This document shows, piece after piece, positions 11,489 to 21,455 of a stretch of 64,000 nt of DNA (the stretch's first letter is position 1; each line of letters starts with the position of its first letter). The notes beneath the pieces were generated by a model. That model made no database searches. It saw nothing but the letters and a program-made list of their open reading frames with translations, and was not told where the DNA came from. A program made the position numbers and the translations under genes. The stretch covers positions 1,984,001 to 2,048,000 of the forward strand of contig CM065653.1 of the NCBI GenBank assembly GCA_033220425.1. Direction: 5' to 3'. The DNA is from Lepraria neglecta. Taxonomy: Eukaryota; Ascomycota; Lecanoromycetes; Lecanorales; Stereocaulaceae.

Positions 11489-12031
11489 ATGGCAACATCT
11501 CGATTCCATACGTCACAACACACCTCCGAGCAGCTTCTTGAAAGTGCTGGCGCTATTGTCTTTCGCTTATCCACGCAAGAAGTCTGCGTCCTCCACTTGC
11601 TCCCCCGTGACGAATACATCTTAGCCAAAGGGAGACGCAATGTGGAGGAAAGTCGTTGGGAAGCAGCACTGCGGGAAGTGAGAGAGGAGACTGGCTATTG
11701 CTGTCGCCTAATACCCGTCACAATGAGAAGCCGCGCTCCTCCTGCTGTCGAGACGGAACCGTACGGCGATGTGCTTCGCACGCACTCTAATATCACCGAG
11801 CCATTCTCACTTCAGATCCGTCATCTAGAAACCGAAGGCGATGTAAAACTAATCTGGTGGTTCATCGCAGTAGTCGATGAAGAAAAAGTACCGAATGAAG
11901 ATCGTCCAGGGGAAGAAAAGTTCAACGTGGAATTTTACGGTTACGAGGAAGTTGTGAAGAAGCCGACATTCCAAATGGACCGAGACATGGTACAGCGGGC
12001 AATAGACACGGTCAAAGCGACTTATTCATGA
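11489..12031 (+). CDS. Nudix hydrolase
   Basis: Intronless gene for 180 residues with a perfect Nudix box, Gx5Ex7REVxEExGY, from G48 to Y70; the two Glu of REVREE bind the metal. Nudix enzymes cleave nucleoside diphosphates linked to another group and act mainly in the cytosol. The small size, one Nudix box and no targeting signal fit a housecleaning or diphosphoinositol-type hydrolase; the substrate cannot be told. The ATG at 11489 is the first in frame and leaves the domain complete. The gene is divergent from the truncated APH-like gene and appears intact. Confidence 0.85.
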   Translation: MATSRFHTSQHTSEQLLESAGAIVFRLSTQEVCVLHLLPRDEYILAKGRRNVEESRWEAALREVREETGYCCRLIPVTMRSRAPPAVETEPYGDVLRTHSNITEPFSLQIRHLETEGDVKLIWWFIAVVDEEKVPNEDRPGEEKFNVEFYGYEEVVKKPTFQMDRDMVQRAIDTVKATYS

Positions 12032-14331
12032 TTCAAAGCATTGTACGGCTTCAAGAGGACAATGCATCAGCTTATCAATGCCTAAATAAGACCGGTGCTG
12101 ATAAATTAAAGCTATGAAGTGCATCCAATCTCCAATTTCCTAGCTCTGTTTTAGAATCCAAGTGACCTACAGCAATGCCAGAGCTTTTCCAAATCTGCTG
12201 CTTGCGAAAGCACGACGCCTACTGCGATATTCCGAAACAGACTATCCCAATCTCTCTTGAAATTGCGAGTCAAGCAAGTGCATGCAAACAAGGCATATGC
12301 AAGCTGCGGGACGTGCTCTTCCAGGTCACAATGTTGCAATCCGTTGCTTGATTGCTTTCTATGCGATTCTACAAGCCTGTTGCTAGCCGTTCTTTGTCTG
12401 TTTTGGCCATATATGGGGCCCTGGGGGCCCCCATTAGCTAGACATCCTTCCCAGCCTATTTCCACATTGCAACACACAACCTATATCTCTCGAGTACTGA
12501 AAAAGCGGAGCGATAAACGAAGGCTTCAGAGATCTCTTGTTCCGTATGATATTGTTGTTTTTAACGATGCCACGAAGCGAGGTCGCGGTGCTGATTTGAT
12601 TCGAGAACGTGCTGACCTGGTCCTGGACAACAATGGACCGTTCGAGGTCTCTGCCAAGAAATTACTTAGCTTCGCAAGCAGTACAAAACTGAACGAGACA
12701 TGACTGGTGGAGCTGAGCCAGATCTGTCGGTCGTCGCAAGACGTTGAGCTCCAAGGCAACCTTTCAGTTTCCATTGATAGTCTGATAGCGTAGTCCTCTG
12801 GGAGTACTGTACGATGCCAGCGCTTCAACTCGTATCGGGACAGTCCCCCTCCCACAGTCCCCCGTCATACTGATTTGGCGGGGTCTTCTCGGCAATATTA
12901 TGCGGAATCCGTAGGAAATGCAATATTAGGGCTAGGACTAGCATCACCAAAATGCCCACACCCCACCAAATTTCTATGACAACTGCGAACCACCATATTG
13001 TCTAATGCTGATTCTTCATTGCTAACAATATTGCTTGACGTGACATAATATCTCCCTGCTCATCGAAGACTAAAGTCGTCTCAAAGTGACACCATCCTTA
13101 ACTATGGATCTTAGTCCTGTTCCGTGAAAAATTGCTTTCCTGCCTCTTTGATATTCCACGAGGTTTTACTAGGCTCGGGTCTGATTTGTTGCCTGCAACG
13201 CGACCTTTAGGTTTGGATCGTGGGAACGGAGCTGTTTGCAAGATCACGACTGAGCTCAACGCCGCACTAGAAGCTGATGTGCTCATCCTCTCTTTCTGTT
13301 TCGATATCCGATCACTTCTGCCATAGGGTCGATATGCGCGAGCGGTAGAGGTGGAGCGTCAGAAGTGACGACGGAGGTGAGAGTGTAAGAGGATGAGAGC
13401 GGGAGGGGCGAGAGGTAGAGGAACACGAAGGACAGGGTCGTCAGGCTTAATCGGACAAAGAAGGTGGCTGAGCAGGCACATGAATGTTGAGGGATCTGAC
13501 ATCGCATCGCATACATTTAGCAGTATGATTAGCGCTATCCGGTGGCGACGTTGAGGAAGCCGAGACAACAATGCCAATATTTGCTTTCTTGATAAGGGCA
13601 TCGTCGGAGTAGGCTGGTCGTCGGGAATCTTTTTTGGCCAGCCAGTTGCGCTCTATAATATTATTGAGAGTCCTGTAGGACCTTGATGTGTCTATGCTGT
13701 GATTGAGTGGGGGAAGAAGCAGTAAGGGCAGAAGTAGGCTTACATGGTGTTCTCGTAAAGCACTGTATGGCAATATCGGTAAAGCTAGCATTTTGATTGA
13801 GTTATTCCGATGCTGAAGTAAGCACGCGATTTTGCTGGTTATGTATGATGAATGAAGCTGTGACGGTGAAGACAGAACCTGGAACCTAGAACCTTGGGGA
13901 ATGGGGAAATGGCTGCCCTTGCATGCATGTGCATCTTGTCGTTTCGGTTTGGCATCTCTCCTCACAGCATTGGCTAGGCTTCACTTGATGGTCTTTAAGA
14001 ATAAGGGGCTTGCATATTGCAAATTTCTAATCAGACGGATCGCGCCTGACTTTGATAGCCCTGCAGCCAATGTCCATGATGAATCAGAGTCTCCAAGTTT
14101 TGCATCTGTTGTATTGGTCTTGTGTACACCTCTGAGAGCAAGGAAATCGAATATTACATACTTTAAATCTACTCCTTCAACGCCTTCCAAGTTCCAAAAA
14201 ATAGAAGCCAAAAGGGGGTTGCCAGCGGCCCCAATCACGACATGAATAGGTTTCTTGTATCCAATCTCATCCACTCAATGCTGTCCAGCATTCAAAAGAA
14301 GTTTCCTAAAACCCTCACACACCTGGACCAA
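12032..14331. other. Long intergenic stretch containing a MITE
   Basis: 2.3 kb without a supported gene. The open frames here (longest 172 codons, minus strand, 13447-13965) are low-complexity and lack motifs. The only clear structure is the 143-bp MITE at 12332-12474. Confidence 0.45.
12332..12474 (+). mobile_element. 143-bp MITE, copy 1
   Basis: The unit starts TGTTGCAAT and ends with its inverse ATTGCAACA (9-bp terminal inverted repeat). It is flanked by a 5-bp direct repeat CACAA (12327-12331 and 12475-12479). The same 143 bp occurs inverted at 61612-61754 with 7 mismatches. The centre holds a GC-rich palindrome around GGGGCCCTGGGGGCCC. It has no coding capacity, so it must be moved by a transposase encoded elsewhere. 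Confidence 0.85.
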
Positions 14332-15573
14332 TTACTGCAGACCTTCTTCCAAAGCAGTCAACTCCTTCTGCACAGCCTCATCATTCGGTAGATAAACATT
14401 CGCCGCCCTCATCAAAGTCCTCACATCCGCCGTTTTCCCCAACCTCTTCGAAGCCATCGCTGTCCTATAGAAAATCTTGCCCATCGCCTCATGAGCCGGG
14501 AATCTCACAGCCCATGTCTCACTCAACCAAGACTGCGGATCATCATCTCCAAAATCCTCGGTATCATCGCCCGTCACACTCTGTCTGAATAGTACAATGG
14601 TCCGCTTGCCCCAGAAATGCGCTTCGGCGTAGTCTTCCAGTTTCAAGTACGCCAGCACGATATTCGCGACGAGTTGTACGCGGAGAATCGTGCGTACGAA
14701 ATCACCGCGCACGCCTCTATAGGTCCCAGACACGAGTTCGTGGATGTAATAGCCGTCTGCGTGGATGGTGCGAGTGCGACCAGAGACGGTGATGTGGATG
14801 GCTGCGAAGGCCTCCACGTACAATTCGAGAGCCTCTCGAAGAGAGCCTTCTTTCAGAAGTTTGTTCCCAGCGTCCTTTAGCAAAAAGCCCTTTTCGAGGG
14901 ATTGCTCTGGAGTAGGATCGGGGATCTTTTGCTCCTCCTTTAGTGCTTCCTCGACCGAAGGTAGAATTTTGGTGTTGTGGCCATGTACGGAGAAAGTGTG
15001 GAGTTCTTTGACTAGACCGAAAGGCAGCAAAAGGCGCTGTTGAAGCCGCTTGGGGATCTTCCGCTCCTCCACGTGCGGATCCTGGATGATGAGCTTCAGG
15101 CGCAGATGCTGGTTCAAGCCGACATTGCTTAGATTGGAGAAATGCCACATTTTAGTGAAAGCCTCGAGATCCTCAAGACAGATGAGCATGCTGAAGCTTC
15201 CATGGGATTGAGGGTAAGGGGTAGCTGGAGTATCAATGAAGACCCAGAGATGGAAGTCCCGGAAGGTTGATGCTTTATCTCCCGTGCACACACTTGGGAC
15301 TTTTCCCTCGCGCCTGATGTGCTCGATTGCTTCTGGCCATGGTGTTGTGATCTTGACGAAGATGTTGTCCTGAAAGACCTTCTTGGCTTCATGGTAGATC
15401 TGGCGGTTGGCCAGGAGGATGTTTACTTGGTACTTGAAGCTTGCGGGCTCGTCAGGGCATGTAGGCTCGCATCTCGCGCTGGCGGTAGACAATATCTCGC
15501 CATATATTTGTTCACGAATCTCTGCAGGAAAGTCGAGAAAGCGCAGACCCATTGCTGACTCCGCCGGGACCAT
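14332..15573 (-). CDS. F-box-like/TPR-like protein
   Basis: An uninterrupted frame of 413 codons. Residues 10-27 read LRFLDFPAEIREQIYGEI, the F-box-like start of many fungal proteins; VNILLANRQIYHEAKKVF near 50-67 is the second family block. The C-terminal half (about 225-405) looks helical and repeats hydrophobic patterns like tetratricopeptide repeats: GNKLLKEGSLREALELYVEA, then VLAYLKLEDYAEAHFWGKR, then FYRTAMASKRLGKTADVRTL. The combination suggests a scaffold or ubiquitin-ligase adaptor; this is inference. No intron is needed. The ATG at 15573 is the first in frame; a second Met follows at residue 8. Confidence 0.75.
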   Translation of the reverse strand: MVPAESAMGLRFLDFPAEIREQIYGEILSTASARCEPTCPDEPASFKYQVNILLANRQIYHEAKKVFQDNIFVKITTPWPEAIEHIRREGKVPSVCTGDKASTFRDFHLWVFIDTPATPYPQSHGSFSMLICLEDLEAFTKMWHFSNLSNVGLNQHLRLKLIIQDPHVEERKIPKRLQQRLLLPFGLVKELHTFSVHGHNTKILPSVEEALKEEQKIPDPTPEQSLEKGFLLKDAGNKLLKEGSLREALELYVEAFAAIHITVSGRTRTIHADGYYIHELVSGTYRGVRGDFVRTILRVQLVANIVLAYLKLEDYAEAHFWGKRTIVLFRQSVTGDDTEDFGDDDPQSWLSETWAVRFPAHEAMGKIFYRTAMASKRLGKTADVRTLMRAANVYLPNDEAVQKELTALEEGLQ

Positions 15574-16755
15574 CCGATGTTTTTGCCTCTGCGTTAGGGA
15601 TCGCCGAGGTCGCCGTCGTTAAAATGATAGAGTTTTGAGGTCAAGAACCTATCTATATAGCTGTGCTGTCTCTCGTAGAATGTTACTTCCTGATACTGAC
15701 GTGAGCATCAGGTGAGGTTGATGATTGCGTTATTTCGCAACAAAGCATCACGGAAAAGAGCGGGGCTCTCTTCGATTAGTCATCAAATACACAGCCAATC
15801 AGATGTAAAGGAATATCAGCTCTCCAAGACGTCTCTCTCCAATTGGTCCTACCTATTAGGAGCCATCAATTTCCAAGGTAGTCGTAGCCTCAGACGCCTA
15901 ACAGTCCCTGCCAAAATAAAACTAATGATCCCTGGTTCCCAACATCGAACAACTCGTTCATGACAGTAGAAGAGCTTGATATTAAGACACAGTTGCGTTT
16001 TTTCCATTGGTGTCATTAAGTTTCAGGTCCAGAAAGAGCAAACCTCCACTCTCGACCTGCACTTTACTAAAGCGGAAGACAGATGTGCGAGCCTTAACAT
16101 GGAAGGCATAACCATTCCCATGCCGAAAATGCTACAGATATGGCTATTACAAGTCATTGGCACTGTCATCATGCCTCTTTACGTACCTAAGGTCTCTGCT
16201 TCCCATTCAGAGAAGACTTGCGTATTCCTAGATTGTTTGTGCCAAGCGAAGAAGGGAAGTTTTCTGCGTTCCACTCCCACGTCCTCATATGCATCATCTT
16301 TTAGGAAGATTGTTAGCTCCGGTAGCTCTTTCAAGGCAGGTGTATGCTCGGATATGAAGGCCGAAAAGAGAGTGTCCATCGAAATGGAGAAATAAGTCTG
16401 GACTGCACTCTTCTGGAATTGGAGGGGGGGTCTATAGTTGGCTGACGAGATGCATCACGTCTTTTTATGAAGCTTATCCCACTAAGAGATTTTAGTTTTA
16501 AGACTAGAGAGTGACCCTTTACAAGCTATATCGAGTAACGGTATAAGGTTGACAAAGAAAAGAGTATCGAAAGATCGTAAAAAGGTCTAAGAGATCGCCC
16601 ACTCGCTATCGAGGCTCTGTACCTAGAAGTACAGTACTGCCCTCGATCATAGGTCACGCGCATGCCAAGCTGACTTGTGTGTCAAAATCATAACCATTCG
16701 CTTAGATACCCAGATAGTAAGAAAGTAGAAACATAGCTTTGTATCTGTGGTGCTC
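15574..16755. other. Intergenic, no gene
   Basis: Only short frames without motifs, mostly AT-rich. The right end is the 3' flank of the HET pseudogene. Confidence 0.45.
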
Positions 16756-19249
16756 TCATCCATATAACCTTGAGATCCTTCTCCTCCCAGCCACTCCATG
16801 CCCTTTCAACTGGCAAAAGCATTTCCTCCCCCACCGATCTATATTAATCTCGTCCTGACTCGAGTCTGGTTCCATTGAGAAGATTCCTATCCGTCGATAT
16901 ACCTCTTCACAATCTTCCACGACTGTGGAATCTAGTGCTCTTCTGAGCAGCAGGCTATAATACATAGTTCGCTTCCTAGACTGGTATTGCGACTTTTTGT
17001 TCAGTGTCGAGAAACCAGATATCATCAATGCTTGGACATGAAGGCTTGGCTTTGAGTCTATCTTATCCCAGACTTCGCCGAAGGTCTCTGTGTGGGAGTC
17101 GAGCAAATCCTTGAAAGAACGATGTGTAGCGTTGGGCGTCGAGAAATGTGCGCACATCAGAAAGACATCTTGGTTATTTTGACGAGCCTAAGACTGTTTT
17201 CCTTCAGAATCTTCTGCCACTTGCTCGTTCGTACTGTGGTCTTGCGAGTCTGGTTTGCGGCCATCCTCGGATGAGGAGCTTTCTCCCAAATGCATTCCTT
17301 CGGGTTGCGGTGCAGGCTCCAGGCTCAGAGTCAGATCAACTGTCATAGTATATCCATTAAGTGTCAGGACCCAGCTCTTAAGGATCCAAAGCTATCATTG
17401 AACAATGGTAAGAGCTTGATCTCAACTACCTCAGCATTATGGGGATCGTCAAACGGTTTTTGAGAAGCAACAATGGAATAGTTGATCAATCCTGGTTCAA
17501 CAAATCTTGACTTCCAGCTCCACGAGGGACCAGATGTTGCTGTCCGCTGTTGGTCTAGTGGCAAGGAACTGACGGCTTTCTTCACATTATTATCTACTCT
17601 TCCGGACGTAGTCTGGTAATGACGCACGCTCCATAAGAGGCCCTTCCGGAAATCCCTTTTCCAGATACCAGCCAAGTATTCGTCCTCGAGGTCTGCTGCG
17701 AAGATCTGTGCAACACCTGATAAAGCAGGCAGTATATCACTGGAGTATGTCAAATTTCTTGACCCAAAATCAAGTAGGAGGCGGTGCCAGTGTTCATTGA
17801 ACTCCATCTGGCTATATTTGTCGTAAATGGCAAAATTGTCCTCCTTCGGTACAGTATGTCTCGTCCATGCCTCGTTCATATAGTAATTTGATAGATTATT
17901 GGCAAAGTTGTCGGTTCCTCTTCTCCCTGTGGCTGCCTGTTATTTGAAGTCCCTACTCCGGAGCTGAACATCGAGGCATGAATGCTCGAAACGACGTTCT
18001 GAAGCGCATTCTAGCACTAGCTGCTCTGAATCGTAAAGGACAATGGGGTTACTCACAAAGCGTTCTTGGAGAGCCCAGACACGTTGCTGGATAGGTTGTG
18101 ACCAATGTATGTCGGCGAGGTGGTTAGGATGAAGCTTAGAGGTGTATTGACGGATGGAAATATTTCCTGGCTTTGACATCTTGCTGCTTTGGTAGGGCAT
18201 GAGGAGGGTAGGATGGATGAATGGACGAGGTGTCAGAAAACCTGTATCGATATTACTGGAAGATGATGCCGCAATAGTGAGATGAGCCAATCGATAAGCA
18301 GAAGCCATCTTCGAGGCTTCCGCAGCCCAGTCCTCGGTAGAGTCTTGAATTATACAAAGTGAATCGACCCACAGGTAGCGGATGTTAAGACTTCGAGTGA
18401 CGATAACTGCGTTTTTCAAGACCTGGTTCAACTCAGCCATAGCGATGCCTTGTTTTCGTCGCTCAATGTTGGATAGCGTCGTTTTGAGGGGGTGAGCGCG
18501 GCATCAGCCCAACAGTAACTCAGAGCTGTATAACGATGCGTCTGTCCCCCAAGGACATAGAAACATATTGCATCTCCGGCTTGGTTTGGACGCAAGTCTA
18601 GTACTCGTGTTGGAAGGCTTGAAGGCCGACTCTGTTAACACAGCCGATGGGTGGTTTCGCATAGCTGGAGCCAGTCTGCTAAGGTTTTGAAACAGACAGG
18701 ATCACCAGCGCTATGAGCGATGAATCTGGAACTTATCCGGTCATCTTCAATCGCAGGGTCATCTACGCGAACACATCAGCTTTCCGCTTTCTCAAGCATC
18801 TCCGCAAGCATACGTTGAGAGGCACAAATCTCAAACACTAAGCTAGAAGACTGGTATTCTTCCTTTTTATCATTGTTTCGTGCTTCGAATTCGAGATATA
18901 TAATAGATTCATCATTCTCATCATGCAAACGAAAAGCTTCGTTCCTTGATCGAAGAACTATCTCAACATTGTTGGAGCTAGTGAGTTCCGGAGGTGTAGA
19001 TTTAAGCCAGAAACAACACCCTGGGCAGCCTTCCGTAGCTTAGGCTTTCAAGCATTCTACTGATGGCTTCAAAACAAGTCTGAAGTTAGCCGGAAGGAGG
19101 TAGGCTACGTTTAGTCTCCAAATCATAGACAATTCGAGGCCCTGCGATTGAGCAAATAGTTTGGTTTCGAAGTCGGGCTCTACGAGGCTCCCTCCTCCCT
19201 GGACGGTCTGGAGAGCCTCTGGTATCCTCAGACAATCGAGGCAGAGCAT
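16756..19249 (-). pseudogene. HET-domain (heterokaryon incompatibility) gene, multiply broken
   Basis: Reading the minus strand gives a nearly full-length HET protein: a Cys-containing N-terminus (TEGCPGCCFWLKS), FKTLADWLQLCETTHRLC, ALSYCWADAALTP, then RYLWVDSLCIIQDS and AYRLAHLTIAAS (core HET motifs), QRVWALQERFVSNP, and the C-terminal block YYSLLLRRALDS and YRRIGIFSM. It is interrupted by in-frame stops at 19042-19040 (TAA), 18778-18776 (TGA), 18637-18635 (TAA), 17942-17940 (TAA) and 17190-17188 (TAG), and by single-base frame changes near 18490 (a C run one short) and 17362. HET proteins trigger cell death after fusion of unlike hyphae. This copy cannot make a full product. The upper limit of the N-terminus is uncertain. 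Confidence 0.85.
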
Positions 19250-19670
19250 TCTGTTTAGTTCCTACTGCTGGTTCTGAGCCTAGACGAGTCCCATCTGTCC
19301 ACTTTGTAAGTGTACAATTGAAATGAAAGAGGGGTTCTTGTATTCCAATACCCACTCGCATGTGAGAATTAAGCCGGAATGGTGCCTTGCGGGGCGCAAA
19401 CAATCAGGACGTTGCCCCAGTCGGTCATTCAGAAAATAGCGCGATAAGCATTGATTCGTTGATTTCTGGGGTGTAACACCAGAGAGCTGTCCAATCCTTT
19501 TCAATTCTTCCCATTCGGAAACCTGGCCTTGCTCCTTTCAACTTAGATTGTGGAGGGCAAAATGATCATGGTAAACAGAAATGATAAGAAGGGCAGGAGG
19601 GCCTTCATGTGATTCCATTCGGGTAACCTTCTCGTCGCCGAGCCTTGGCAGGGGAGGGACATATTGGAAC

Positions 19671-20036
19671 CAAGGGTGGGGATCAGCCCAGCCCGGCCAG
19701 GCCCAAGGGGTCTTATGGGGGCTTTTGGGGGGCCCAGCCAAAATGGACGTTACGGCTAGTGAGAAAATAGGCTTAAAAAGGCTATACTTACCCGATATAG
19801 TTTAGCGTTACGTACATGTCATGGAAAGTAAATTTGCCCTCCCCTAGCAGAGACCTCGGAACCTCCCTTAAGGGGCTCCCTAGGGGGTACTTTCAGGGTC
19901 CTTAGACAGGATTTTGGGCTAAGTCGCCCGAGGACTCAGTGTTAAGGCGAGTTAGCTTCTTGGGGACCTCATGCTGAGCTGGGCCGAAGAAGGGCTGGCC
20001 TTTGGCCAGTATAGGGCTGGGCTGATCCCCACCCTG
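19671..20036 (+). mobile_element. 366-bp hAT-like MITE
   Basis: The two ends are inverted copies: CAAGGGTGGGGATCAGCCCA on the left, and on the right the inverse of CAGGGTGGGGATCAGCCCAG. The inverted repeat runs on with gaps to the TGGCC blocks. It is flanked by an exact 8-bp direct repeat ATTGGAAC (19663-19670 and 20037-20044). An 8-bp duplication and ends starting CAGGG are hallmarks of hAT elements. No open frame, so a non-autonomous element. It lies between the HET pseudogene and the secreted repeat gene. Confidence 0.8.
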
Positions 20037-20044
20037 ATTGGAAC

Positions 20045-20488
20045 CTCCTTTCTGCTACAGATCCTATAGTGGGTACATAAATACCAATTTCCTGCCAAAG
20101 AGCTTCTGCCGTAAAATGCTGTTTAGACGTGGAGATTCCCCTGTAGAATCGCCAGCGAGTCTATTGGAATTCGCACCCACTTCAGCTGATCATTTTGTCG
20201 CGCCAAAATATATGTCAACAGAACCTTTTTTCCTAGAATCAAGTAAGATTACTATCCTTCTGATCAACGATTCCTAATATAATAAGTGCATCGATATTGT
20301 GAAAAGTATGCTGCATGAGTCTACAAATTTGGATAATCTTATTGATACACAGTTTGCTTTTCATGATTACCCGCATGCAACCTCGACACGACAGAAGATT
20401 AAGCCACACTTTTGCCTCATTCCCCTGCTCCCTTCCTACTCTCCCCTTCTCGCCACTTCCCCTCCTTTGCCTCGTTCTCGCCTTCCCC
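20045..20488. other. Intergenic, no gene
   Basis: Flank between the hAT-like MITE and the 3' end of the repeat-precursor gene. Nothing recognised. Confidence 0.45.
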
Positions 20489-21127
20489 TCACAATTTGGC
20501 CGTCTCACTCTCCAAGGCACACCCGCACACACCCTGTTCATTGCAGATCTCAGGGCAAGGGTGCACAACAGGCGTTGCCTCCCGCTTCACCTTAGTCTCG
20601 CAAACACATACTCCCTGCGCATCACAGATCTCGGTGCAAGGGTGAATGATGGGCTCCGCGCTTCGCTTGGTACACACTGGAGCAGTCTTACAGCCCTCGA
20701 TCTCACAGTCGTTGACGGTACATTCGGGGCCATGCCCGCAGGGGATGCCTGGGGGACAGCCAAACCCACGCTTAGTGCAGACTGGGGCGTCTTTGCAACC
20801 CTCGATTTCGCAGTCGTTGATGGTGCATTCTGGACCATGTCCGCAATCAAGTCCTGGAGGACAGCCGAGTCCGCGCTTGGTGCATACCGGAGCGTCTTCG
20901 CAGCCGGCGAGTCCACAGTCATCGATGGTGCATTCTGGGCCAGGTCCGCAGGGAATGCCAGGAGGACAGCCGAGGCCGCGCTTAGTTGGCGAAGCAAGGA
21001 TACCTGTTGTATGACTGTCAGCATCTACACAAGAGATCGCCTTGTCTATGAACAAAGAGGGGCGTGGTAATAACTAACTTGAAGAAGCGGAAAGTAACAA
21101 AGCTAGCGTGAAGATATTTTTGAGCAT
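20489..21127 (-). CDS. Secreted Cys-rich Kex2-processed repeat precursor
   Basis: Two exons (21127-21079 and 21003-20489; 75-bp intron GTTAGT..CAG) encode 187 residues. Residues 1-21 are a classic signal peptide (MLKNIFTLALLLSASS, then ILAS). Lys-Arg at 24-25 ends the leader. Then come three near-identical 35-residue units (26-60, 61-95, 96-130), each with six Cys at unit positions 4, 10, 16, 21, 26 and 32 and each ending VCTKR. Two more related units follow (131-157, ending VKR, and 158-187), each with a four-Cys HPCxEICxxQGVCxC core. Lys-Arg is the site of the Golgi protease Kex2, so the precursor should be cut into three six-Cys peptides and two four-Cys peptides. The precursor layout is shared with fungal Kex2-processed repeat proteins, including some RiPP and pheromone precursors; the products are unknown. 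No UstY-like or other tailoring gene is seen nearby. Confidence 0.85.
20663..20977 (-). repeat. Three tandem 105-bp coding repeats
   Basis: Units 20977-20873, 20872-20768 and 20767-20663 each code for one 35-residue six-Cys peptide ending in Lys-Arg. The units keep reading frame, Cys spacing and the cleavage site, while residues between cysteines vary slightly. Confidence 0.9.
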
Positions 21128-21251
21128 GTTGATGAGATGTGTTGGGGGTCGTAATTTGTGTTAAGAAAGAAGATATCTGGTAGAGAGACTTGGGTCTTTG
21201 TTGTGTTGTGGAGTATCTGATGATGAAGAAGATTGAGGTTGACAAGGCTTC

Positions 21252-21260
21252 TTTATATAC
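21252..21260 (-). promoter_or_regulatory. TATA box of the repeat-precursor gene
   Basis: TATATAAAG on the minus strand, about 125 bases before the ATG at 21127. It supports this gene being a real transcription unit. Confidence 0.6.
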
Positions 21261-21389
21261 GGCCCTCTGTCGCGGATGTTTGAGCCAATTTCACCCCAGC
21301 TGTCAGCTTGTCATACCGCTACGCCTCGAAGGAGTCGCGATATCGGTCATATGATACCATAATCCTGGTGGTCTTCGCAAGTTTTGCCA

Positions 21390-21455
21390 TCGAGCGGGGG
21401 TGTTACTGCTCTCGTCGAGCGGGGATGTTACTGCTCTCGTCGAGCGGGGATATTA
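21390..21455 (+). repeat. 25-bp minisatellite
   Basis: About 2.6 tandem copies of a 25-bp unit (TCGAGCGGGGATGTTACTGC then TCTCG): 21390-21414, 21415-21439 and a partial copy from 21440. It lies upstream of the repeat-precursor promoter. Confidence 0.85.

Noticed and set aside
12257-12703. 148-codon plus-strand frame
   Set aside because: Much of it is the 143-bp MITE, which is non-coding in its second copy; the rest has no motif.
13447-13965. 172-codon minus-strand frame in the 12-14 kb gap
   Set aside because: Composition is low-complexity Ser/Leu/Pro with no recognisable motif, and overlapping frames of similar quality exist.
20315-21070. Long plus-strand open frame (251 codons) opposite the peptide-precursor gene
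   Set aside because: It is the shadow of the tandem coding repeats. It has no family motif, and the minus strand has the signal peptide, intron and TATA box.
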